From JAWVFK01 sp033856175 (lineage in GTDB: Bacteria; Actinomycetota; Thermoleophilia; Solirubrobacterales; 70-9): 62,919 nucleotides of DNA. Made by a program: the position numbers and the translations under genes. The notes beneath the pieces are model-generated. The model worked only from the letters and a program-made list of their open reading frames with translations, was not told the origin of the DNA and did no database searches. Positions within the stretch are counted from its first letter, which is position 1. Each line of letters opens with the position of its first letter. Positions 40,731 through 50,200 of this stretch are shown here, piece after piece. The DNA lies in assembly GCA_033856175.1 (NCBI GenBank), contig JAWVFK010000034.1, forward strand, positions 1 to 62,919. Direction: 5' to 3'.

Positions 40731-43322
40731 TCAGCCGCCGAGCTCGGCGAGCTCGGCGAGATAGAGCTCGAGCTTCTCGCGCTCGGCCTCGACGACCTCG
40801 TCGGGCGCCCGCTCGACGAAGCCGGCGTTGGCGAGCTTGCCCTCGGCTCGCTTGACCTCGGCGGCGAGGGTTCGGCGGCGCTCGTCGATCCGCTCGCGCA
40901 CCTGCGCCGGATCGACCCCCTCCGACTCGAGGATCTCGACGGGCCCGACCGTCGCGACCGCCTCACCGGCCGCGCCGTCGAGCGAGATCCGCGCCAGGCG
41001 CTCGACCAGCTCGTGGGCTTCGGCCGCGCCGGCGAGGCGGGCTTGGAGCACGATCCGCGCCGGCACCCCGGCCAGGTCGCGCCAGCGGCGCAGGGCGCGG
41101 GTCAGCTCGATCGCCGCCTCGATCTCCGACTCGGCGGCATCGTCGACGAGGGCATCATGCATCGCCGGGAAGGGACCGCTGACGAGCATCCCCTCCGCTC
41201 CGGGCAGGTGGGCGTAGATCTCCTCGGTCACGAACGGCATCAGCGGATGCGCCAGCGCCAGGAACTCGCGCAGCGTGTAGAGCAGCGTCGCCGAGACGCC
41301 CTCCTCGCCCTCGTAGAGGCGTGGTTTGACGATCTCGAGGTACCAGTCGCAGAGCTCCGACCAGAAGAAGCGGTAGAGCTCGAGCGCGGCGTGGGCGAAG
41401 TCGTAGGCGTCGAGCTTCTCGCTGACCGAGCCGATCGTCCGCTGCAGCCGCGAGAGGATCCAGCGGTCCTCGGCCCGCGCCAGCTGGGGGACGAGGCGAC
41501 CCTCTTCGTCTCGCGCCAGCGCGCTGACGTCGGCGGCGTTCAACAGGATCAGGCGGCTGGCGTTCCACATCTTGTTGGCGAGGTCCTGGCCCTGCTGGAC
41601 CTTGGGCTCGGAATAGCGGACGTCCTGGGTCGAGGACATCGCCAGCAGGCCGAAGCGCAGCGCGTCGGCGCCGTGCTCGTCGATCGTCTCGATCGGATCG
41701 ATGCCGGTGCCGAGGCTCTTCGACATCCGCCGGCCGTCGGGGGCCTGGATGACCGAGTGAACGTAGACGTCGGTGAAGGGAACGTCGCCGGCGAACTCGA
41801 GCCCGGTCATGATCATCCGCGCGACCCAGAGGAAGAGGATCTCGCGCGCCGTCGTCATGAAGTCGGTCGGGTAGAAGGCGCGCAGCTCGGCCGTGTCGTC
41901 GGGCCAGCCGAGCGTCGCGAAGGGCCAGATCGCCGAGCTGAACCAGGTGTCGAGGACGTCCTCCTCCTGGCGCAGCTCGCCATCGCAGGCGCCGCAGCGC
42001 TGCGGCCGCTGCTCGGCGACGTAGGTCTCCTCGCAGGCGTCGCAGTACCAGACGGGGAGCCGGTGGCCCCACCAGAGCTGGCGCGAGATGCACCAGGGGC
42101 GGATCTTGCCCATCCAGTCGAGGTAGACCCGCTTCCACTGGTCGGGGACGATCCGCACCTCGTCGCGCTCGACGACCGCGATCGCCGGCTTGGCGAGCTC
42201 GTCCATGCGGCAGAACCACTGCAGCGAGATCAGCGGCTCGATCCGCTCGCCGGAGCGGTGCGAGAAGGGGACCGAGTGGGCGTAGGGCTGCTCGTCGCGC
42301 AAACGGCCCTCCGCACGCAGCGCCGCGACGACGGCCTCCTGGGCCTCGGCGACGGACATGCCGGCGAAGGCCTCGCCGGCGGCCTCGGTCATCCGGCCGT
42401 CCTCGCCGATCACCGTGATCTCCTCGAGGCCGTGGGCACGGCCGATGTCGAAGTCGTTGGGGTCGTGGCCGGGGGTGATCTTGAGCGCGCCGGTGCCGAA
42501 CTCGGGGTCGACGTGCTCGTCGGCGATCACCGGCAGCCGGCGGCCGACCAGTGGCAGGACGCAGTGTGAGCCGACGAGCGCCTCGTAGCGCTCGTCGTCG
42601 GGGTGGACCGCGACCGCCGTGTCGGCGAGCATCGTCTCGGGGCGGACCGTGGCGACGGTGAGCACGCGATCGGAGCCCTCGAGCGGATAGTCGATCTCGT
42701 AGAGGGTGTCGCTGACCTCGCGGTTCTCGACCTCGAGGTCGGAGATCGCCGAGCGCGAGCCAGGGTCCCAGTTGACGATGTAGTTGTCGCGGTAGATGTA
42801 GCCCTTGCGGTGGAGCTCGACGAAGACGCGATGGACGGCGCGGACGTAGCCCTCGTCGAGGGTGAAGCGCTGGCGCTCGTAGTCGCAGGAGGCGCCAAGC
42901 CGCTTGTACTGCTCGACGATCCGCGAGCCGTAGCGCTCCTTCCACTCCCAGACCCGTTCGAGGAAGGCCTCGCGGCCGAGGTCGTGGCGGGAGATCCCCT
43001 CGGCCCGCAGCTCCTTCTCGACGACCGACTGGGTGGCGATGCCGGCGTGATCGGTGCCGAGGATCCAGAGCGCGTTGCGCCCCTGCATCCGCCGCATCCG
43101 CACGAGGACGTCCTGGATCGCGCCGTTGAGCGCGTGGCCCATGTGGAGGGCGCCGGTGACGTTGGGCGGCGGGATCGCGACCGAGAAGTTCTCCTCGGGG
43201 GTGCCCTCGGCGGGCGGATGGAAGGCGCCGGTCTCGAGCCAGGCGTCGAAGATCCGCTGCTCGACCTCGCCGTGGTCGTAGCGGGTCTTCGACTCGAGGT
43301 TCTTCAGGCGCTCGTCGGGCAC
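40731..43322 (-). CDS. valS: Valyl-tRNA synthetase
   Basis: 863 aa. Class Ia synthetase: HIGH motif in PPPNVTGALHMGHAL (His60-His63), editing domain (VATVRPETMLADTAVAVHP), WSSA-type segment in LDTWFSSAIWPF, KMSKS-type motif GRRMSKSLGTG (Lys535), anticodon-binding helical domain and C-terminal coiled coil (RRTLAAEVKRAEGKLANAGF). All parts are intact, unlike leuS. The GTG start is 8 nt after TAAACT (43331-43336), again a leaderless-type arrangement. First gene of the valS-folC-39 aa unit. Confidence 0.97.
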   Translation of the reverse strand: MPDERLKNLESKTRYDHGEVEQRIFDAWLETGAFHPPAEGTPEENFSVAIPPPNVTGALHMGHALNGAIQDVLVRMRRMQGRNALWILGTDHAGIATQSVVEKELRAEGISRHDLGREAFLERVWEWKERYGSRIVEQYKRLGASCDYERQRFTLDEGYVRAVHRVFVELHRKGYIYRDNYIVNWDPGSRSAISDLEVENREVSDTLYEIDYPLEGSDRVLTVATVRPETMLADTAVAVHPDDERYEALVGSHCVLPLVGRRLPVIADEHVDPEFGTGALKITPGHDPNDFDIGRAHGLEEITVIGEDGRMTEAAGEAFAGMSVAEAQEAVVAALRAEGRLRDEQPYAHSVPFSHRSGERIEPLISLQWFCRMDELAKPAIAVVERDEVRIVPDQWKRVYLDWMGKIRPWCISRQLWWGHRLPVWYCDACEETYVAEQRPQRCGACDGELRQEEDVLDTWFSSAIWPFATLGWPDDTAELRAFYPTDFMTTAREILFLWVARMIMTGLEFAGDVPFTDVYVHSVIQAPDGRRMSKSLGTGIDPIETIDEHGADALRFGLLAMSSTQDVRYSEPKVQQGQDLANKMWNASRLILLNAADVSALARDEEGRLVPQLARAEDRWILSRLQRTIGSVSEKLDAYDFAHAALELYRFFWSELCDWYLEIVKPRLYEGEEGVSATLLYTLREFLALAHPLMPFVTEEIYAHLPGAEGMLVSGPFPAMHDALVDDAAESEIEAAIELTRALRRWRDLAGVPARIVLQARLAGAAEAHELVERLARISLDGAAGEAVATVGPVEILESEGVDPAQVRERIDERRRTLAAEVKRAEGKLANAGFVERAPDEVVEAEREKLELYLAELAELGG

Positions 43323-43384
43323 GAGGCGCGAGTTTAGTTTCAGTTCGCCGCCGTCCCGGCCCCGGCCTGGCCGCCGGCGGACGG

Positions 43385-43390
43385 TAGGGT
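43385..43390 (+). promoter_or_regulatory. -10 element of the alpha/beta hydrolase gene (leaderless type)
   Basis: TAGGGT, six bases (CGCGCC), GTG at 43397. The spacing matches rpsT exactly. No clear -35. Confidence 0.5.
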
Positions 43391-43396
43391 CGCGCC

Positions 43397-44275
43397 GTGG
43401 CCGAGGTGCGTGAACACGAGATGGTCGTCAACGGCCTGCGCACCCGCCTGCTCGAGGCCGGATCGGCCAGCGCCGGCGAGGCCACCGTCTTCCTCCACGG
43501 CAACCCGGGCTCGGCCGAGGACTGGCGCGAGCTGGTCGCTCGCAGCGGCGATCTCGGCCGCGCCGCCGCCGTCGACATGCCGGGCTTCGGCCGCGCCGAC
43601 GCGCCGCGGCGATTCGACTACAGGATCGAGGGCTATGCCGAGTTCATCGAGGCGGCGCTCGCCGAGCTGGGCATCGGACGCGTCCACCTGGTGATGCACG
43701 ACTTCGGCGGCCCCTTCGGCTTCGCCTGGGCGGCGGCCAACCCCGACCGCCTCGCCAGCGCCGTCCTCTTCAACACCGGCCTCGGCACCGCCCGCAAGTG
43801 GCACCGCTTCGCGCGGATCTGGCGCCGCCCGCTGATCGGCGAGCTGGCGATGCTGGCAACGACCCGCGGGCGCTGGCGCCAGACGATGAATGCCGGCGAG
43901 GCGCGCCCGCTGCCGGACGAGTTCGTCGACCGCATGTACGAGGACTACGACTGGGCGACGAAGCGCGCGGTGCTGAAGCTCTACCGGGCGATGCCGCTGC
44001 CCTACCCCCCGGTCCCCGGCTGGATCGAGCAGCTCGGCCGGCTCGACCGCCCGGCGCTGATCGTCTGGGGCCGCAAGGACCCGCACCTGGCCGAGCGCCG
44101 TGTCGAAGAGCTGCTCCAGGCCTTCCCGAGCGCCCAGGTCGAGCTGCTCGAGGAGAGCGGCCACTTCCCGTTTGCCGACGACCCCGAGCGGGTTGCCGCC
44201 ACGGTCCTGGGCTTCCTGCGCCGCCAGCTGGCCGCAGACCGAACCGAGCCGGCTGCGAGCGGCTCAGCGCCCTAA
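43397..44275 (+). CDS. Alpha/beta hydrolase with Asp nucleophile
   Basis: 292 aa alpha/beta-hydrolase fold. Oxyanion loop HGNPG (34-38), nucleophile elbow VMHDFGGPFG with Asp102, acid Asp228 in WGRKDP and catalytic His256 in ESGHFPFADD. An Asp, not Ser, at the elbow is the pattern of haloalkane dehalogenases and epoxide hydrolases rather than esterases. The HGNP plus HDFGG combination fits that group; substrate is unknown. Start GTG by the leaderless promoter geometry. It is divergent from valS and convergent with the giant gene, with which it shares a 4-bp stop overlap. Confidence 0.87.
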   Translation: MAEVREHEMVVNGLRTRLLEAGSASAGEATVFLHGNPGSAEDWRELVARSGDLGRAAAVDMPGFGRADAPRRFDYRIEGYAEFIEAALAELGIGRVHLVMHDFGGPFGFAWAAANPDRLASAVLFNTGLGTARKWHRFARIWRRPLIGELAMLATTRGRWRQTMNAGEARPLPDEFVDRMYEDYDWATKRAVLKLYRAMPLPYPPVPGWIEQLGRLDRPALIVWGRKDPHLAERRVEELLQAFPSAQVELLEESGHFPFADDPERVAATVLGFLRRQLAADRTEPAASGSAP

Positions 44276-47200
44276 CGACGCCGCCGCGAGCTCGTCCGCG
44301 CGTACGCCGGAGCCGGCAGCTCGGGCTCGCGGCGCTTCGGCGTCGGCCGAACCGTCAGCCAGGAGAAGCCGAGGACGAGCGCCATCAGCGCGATGCCTCC
44401 ACCCCACTCGAGGTCACGGACCCAGGCGGAGGGCTGCGAGCGGTGCGACAGCGGCGTGAAGGACTGGGCTGGGCCGACCGGGTCACGACGCGTCGAGGCG
44501 TTGGGCTCGCGTCGCGTCGCCGCGGAGAGGTCAGGCGACGGCGGCGCGTTCGCCATATCGCCGCCGAGCTGCTGCGCCTCGGACGAGCTCTCGTCGGTGC
44601 CGGCCCCGGAGTCCTGCGTAGCCGCCTGCTTCTGGCGAGCCTCCTTGCGAGCGCCACCCGGAGGTGCGGGCTGAATCGGCGGTGCCGGTGGGGGGACCAC
44701 GGTCGACTGCGGTGAGAGGTTGATGCCGGGGGTGTTGAGGAAGAGGTTCAGCGGCGTCGCGTTGGCAGCCCCTGGCGGAGGCGGTGGCGCAGGCGGCGGT
44801 GGCGGCACGAGGCCGGCGTCGAGTGGCACGCTCGGAGGAACGGGGGGTTGGGGCAGGTTGATCTGCGGCAGCTGGTTGCCTGGCGGGGGCGGCGGCGGTG
44901 GCGGCGGCAGCGGACTTCCAGGCGGCGGTGGCGGGTGAGGCGGCTCGGGGACAAAGCTCGGTCGAGGCTCGAAGGCGATCGGGTAGGTGGCGGCTTTCTG
45001 GCCGACCGAGAGGACCGCCATCGCGAATGTGCGCTTGACGTTGCCATCGCCTGCTTCGATCTTTCCCTGCTGGTCGTCGGTGAGGCGGCCGATGGCCGGG
45101 TCGAGGCAGACGTATGGATCGCATGGGTTCGCGTTGCCTTCACTGTGATTCCGAGCGGAGGCGGCGTCGAGGAATCTTGCGCGACAGCCGGCACCCGAGG
45201 CGGCTGCCAGCTGCTCGTCGCTGGCGTCCTTTGCCAGCAGCGGCAACCAGGGCTTTTGCTGGTCGGCCCAGACGAGGTCGTAGCAGTGGGTGATCGCCGG
45301 GCTGGTGATCTCGTCGTAGCGCGGGCCGGCATCGATGCCGAGGGGCTCGCGGCCGAATCCCTGGAGCGAGATCTGGCGCCCTGCGCGCAGGACGTGGGTC
45401 GCGTCATGCGCGCTCGCCGGGCGGATTCCGATCCAGTCGAAGAGGGGCCGCTGCTCGATCTGGAGCTGACCGCTCCTCGGGTCGAGGTGGACGATCGAGT
45501 AGCCGCGCCAGAACCCGTTCGCGGCGGAGCCGGAGTCCTGGCCCTGGGGCCCGAACTTGCCACCTGCCGAGTCGGCGACGAGGAACGGAAGCGCGCCGAC
45601 CGCGCTCGCTCCTCCGGTCAACTCGGCAGCACCCTTCTGGACATCGCCGAGTGCCTTGGTGCCATCGGCCGAGCCGACCCCGTTGCAGTCCGGCAGCGCC
45701 GGCGGCGGCTCGGCCCTGTAGGAGTCGCCGGGGCAGGGCCAGTGAAGGCCCGGCGCAAGGGCGTAGTAGAGGGCGTTCCAGCCGAGCCGGCCGTCGACGA
45801 CTAGATCGACCCTGTTTTGCATCAGGATCGCCTCGAGCGCAGTGCCGTCGGTCTCGGTGTCAGTGGTGGCGCCGGGGCCGTAGGAGTAGGTCGGCGTGTT
45901 GGTGAGGACGACGGCGCGCTCGCCCTCGGGGCGCTTGAGGGCGTCCTTCAGCCAGCCCAGCTGCTCTTCGGTCGGGTTCTGCTCGGGATCGCTCGCCGCC
46001 AGCGACTTCAGCGAGGTGTCGAGGACGACGAGGCGCATGAGTGCCTGGCCGTCGCGCTTGACGTCCAGGGCGTAGTGGGTGTGGGCGCCGCCGGTGGGGA
46101 TCTTCTGGTCGCCTACGGCGCCGCCTCTGACGCTCAGGTCGCCGAGGGCGCCATGGGGATTGTGATCGCCGACGATGCCCTGGCCCGTGGTTCCGAGAGT
46201 CTTCGCTGGGTCTTCGATCGTCTGGTCCGGTAGTGCCTTCGTCGGGTCGGCGACCGTCGTTGGCGGGACGACGTTGGTCGGATCGGCGATCTCATGATCG
46301 CCCAGCTCGACCGCCGGCCCGGCGCCCTGGACAGGCTCGAATGTGAGCTCGCCGGTCGAAGGCGGCGCCGCAGCCGCCGCCAGCCCCCACGGCGCCGGCA
46401 TCGTCGCCATGGCCTGGCGCCAGCCGAGGTTGTTGGTGCCGGCGATCGAGCCCGAGCAAAAGGTCTGGTTCCCGGCATCGCAGACCTGGGTCCGCGAGTA
46501 GTCCCGCGGGCCGATTGCCCCGAACAGCGGCAGGCCCGATTCGAGCAGCGGCTGGCTGAGCATCTCGACCCATCTGTTGTGGATCGGGCTCTCGTCAAAG
46601 GGGCTGTCCAATGCATAACGGTCGTTGGTCGCCGCGGCATCGCCGACGTCGCCCGTGAAGAGGGCAAACGACGGTGCACCAGGCTTGCCCGCGCTCGACA
46701 TAAGCTCATGCCTGAGCGACCTGACGGTCGCATCGTTGGCATAGTTGGCGCCCGTGAGCTCGGGGCAGAGCGTGTTGAGACCGTTGTTGAACTGGCAGTT
46801 GGAGTTGCCGAACGCGGCGAAGTCGATCGAGTCGGCCCCCGGCAACCGATGGTCGGGAAGCGGTGGGCCGGATGCCCTGCCGCCGTCGAGCAGCGGCGCA
46901 CCCGGATCGTTGGTGTAGTGAAGGACGGCCGAGGGGGTCGAGTCGCGCTGGGTCTCGTCGGAGATCGCTGCGATCGACGTGGCGGCCCAGGCCTCGACCT
47001 GGCCATCCTCGGGCCCCGCCATCAGCGCCACCCCCGCCGAAAGCGAGCCGTTCACCTCGTAGCCGTAGTCGGTCGGCGAGTAGTGGTCGGTATTGTGAGT
47101 AGTCTCGAACTGGCCGTCGACAAGGCTGAGAATCAGGCCGCCGCTGCCGCCGATCAAGGCGCCGGCCCCGCCCTTGCCGAGGGTCACCGATTGAAGGTCG

Positions 47201-50200
47201 TCCAGCTTGCCGCTGTCGATCCGTCGCCATGGGGGCCGGCCCGAGCCGGTGCGCTCGAGGATTGTCCCGGAGCGCCCGACCGCATACCCGTGCCCATCGG
47301 AGCTCACCGCGATCGCGCGCAGCGACTGTGGCTGTCCCAGCTCGTCGCGGCTGACCGAGTCGCCGAAGGGGTCCTCGTCCTCGCGAGCCCAGCTCCAACC
47401 GTCCTGCCCGAGCGAGCCCGAATAGATCTCGCCGGTGTCGGTGACGATCCAGGCCCGAGCATCGGAGGGAAACGAGATCCCGGTGATCGTCGAGAAGATG
47501 GCCGTCGGCGGAGGGCCGATGGCGTGAAAATCGCCGGTCGCGCCGCTGCGGTAGAGCAGCGCGCGATCGTCGCCGCCGACCAGGGCGGAGCCGTTGGGGG
47601 AGATCGCCGCGGCGCGCAGGTCTCGACCCGTGCCACACGGCGCCGGCGCAGCCGCGGAGACGCAAAGAGATCCAGCCGCTCGGTCCAGCGCGGCCCCCTG
47701 GGGTCCGACGTTGGCGATGCGCCCGTCCTTGCCAACCATCACCCCGTTGCCGTCGCGGCCAATGGCGACGGCGTACGCAGACGACGGGTTGAGGACGAAC
47801 CGACCTGGGTCCCAGCCAGGGGCCTGCAGCCTGTCCCAGCCCGTGACCCGGTCGTAGCGATAGGCGGAGCCGGTGCTCGTCACGACCCAGAAGCTGCCGT
47901 CGCCGCCGCCACCGCTGGCGGCGGTTATCCGCTCGCGAATCGGATGCGCGACCTCCTCGAACACCGGCCGCGGCGACTGGTCCGAGAAGCGGTAGAACCA
48001 GCTCTGCATCGTGCCGTATGGCTTTGCGACCACCCAGATACCGCCTCGCTTGTCGTCGGCCAGCGCAGCGACAGACCCCTGGGTGTCGTAGCGGGCCCCG
48101 CCGGGGATCACCGGAAATGGCGTCTCGAGAACCCTCCAGCGACCGTCCGAGGGATCTCGCCCAAGCACCGGACCGGTGGCGCCGGAGCCGCCGTATACCC
48201 CAGCGCCGAGAAAGACCCTCCCTCGACCCTCGGGCCCGCCGAGGGCGATGACCTGGGCGTTCGACCTGAGGTCCGCGATCTTCTTCGTCGCGTCCGGAGG
48301 CAATAGGTAGTCGCGGACCGGGCCCGTGGCGTCCTCTGGCTCCCAGTGCTTGCCATCGGGGCTGGAGTGGAGCAGCACCGCCTCGTGAGCACCGCGCTTG
48401 GCGCGTACGTAGAAACCCTTGCTGCTCACTCCCCCGTTCGGCATGAAGCCGACGGCCCAACCGTTATAGGACCCGTCCGGCGACTGCGCCACAGAGAGCG
48501 AGTAGAGCTCGCCCTGCAGCCGCCTGTTCGCCGGATCGTCGACCTTGGGGTTGAACGCCGCCTTCCAGCAGCCGCTTGAGTCGGTGGCAGTACATGCCCC
48601 GGAATCCCGGTACAGGATCATCGGATAGCGGGTTCCGGCAGTGGTACCAGCCCCAGCTTGTCTTCGCGATACCTCCTCCCGCGTTCCAGACAGATACACG
48701 CGCTCGCCGGCCGAGGTCAACTCTGTGTCGCCAACCGTATCCAGGAACGGCAGGAGTTGTGCCGCGCCGCTCCGATCAGCACACGGCAGACGGTCCGACT
48801 CCAGCCTGCAACGGACCCAACGATTGTCCTGATAGCGAAAGATCTGATCGTCCCCAGAGCTGCTCGCGATCAGCCAGCCATCCTTCGGGCCGCTGAACGC
48901 CACGCTCGTCACCTTTGCCGCGAGGTCCCCCAGTTGGTGCTCCGCGCTGGTGTCGACCGACCAGCGACCGTCGTGGTAGCGGATCACCGGCGTCGGCTGG
49001 TTTCGGACCCCGGGAGGGTTCTCACCGGCGGCGATCACCTCGAAGTCGTCGTCGTTGCTGGGGTCCGCATCGTACTCGGTCGGTATTCGCGTGATCGCCG
49101 TCAGCTTGACCCCGCTCTGGGCGCCCGAGCCGGCGTCGGCCAGCGGACGAAGCGCCGCGCATGCCGGGTCGGGGTCCAGCAGCCCCGGCGCCGAGCGGAT
49201 CCGGCAGCGCCGCCAGGTGCCCTGGGTGAAGTGGTAGAGCGTCGTCTTGTCGCGGCCAAAATTGATCGGCTGCCCGACCGCCCAGCCCTCGTTTCCGTCG
49301 CGGCTCATCGCGATCCGGCCGACCTCCTCGTTGAACACCTGGCGCGGGTCGGGATTTGGGGAGCCGTAAGGAGTGGCCATCGGCTGGCGGCTGTGGACGA
49401 GCGGCTGGGTGGCCAGCGCCGGTACGGGGCCGGGGCTACCCGCCGTCGTCGGATCGCCGCCGGCGTATGGCTGGCGGTCTGGCGCTTTGCCCAATCGCTT
49501 CTGACCGAGCTTCGGCGGTCGCTCTGGCGGCAGCGCCCCGGCGCCAGATCCGCCGTCTCCGCCGAGCCGCTCGATCGCCCCGCGCTCGCCCACCGCCCAG
49601 GCAACACCCGAGTTGCCGGCAAATGTCATGCCGTTGAGGAAGTAGGAGCTGAGCGCGAGCAGGGCGCCTGACTTCGTCCCAGCCACCGGATCCGGCTTCG
49701 GCTTGCAGGTAGCGTCAGGCGGCCCGGCCGGACAATCGAGCGGGTAGGGAACGTCGAGGTCCCCGGCCAGGCCCGAAGTCACGTTTGTCGTGTAGGCGGC
49801 CGCTCGATCGACGGACCTGAATCCCCCGACCGCCCAGTCCATCAGGCCGTCGCCGCCGGAGTATCCCGGCCGATGAGGAGTCCCCTGCAGGTTCTCCGCG
49901 ATGTTGGGCTGCTGGGCCTGGAAGTCGCCGTCGCCGGCGACGAGACGCGCCGAGCTGAGGTAGGCGCGGCTGAGCTCCGATTGCAGCTCGGTGCCCTCCA
50001 AAGGATCCCTCGGAGTGCTGCGGATGACCTGGGACGAAGGCTCCCCGGGTTCTGCCGGCCCGCCCGGCACGGCGAGAAACGACTCGGTCATGCCCTTGCC
50101 ATTGCCGTTGAACTCGTTGACTCCGAAGGTGGCCGCATAGAGGCTGTCGGGGATCGTCGACAACGAGGTGATCACCCAGGTCGCCGAGCTGGGGTAGTAC

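Noticed and set aside
39516..42569. Open frame of 1017 codons on the plus strand opposite folC and valS
   Set aside because: Antisense shadow of two well-conserved genes, with no recognisable motif.
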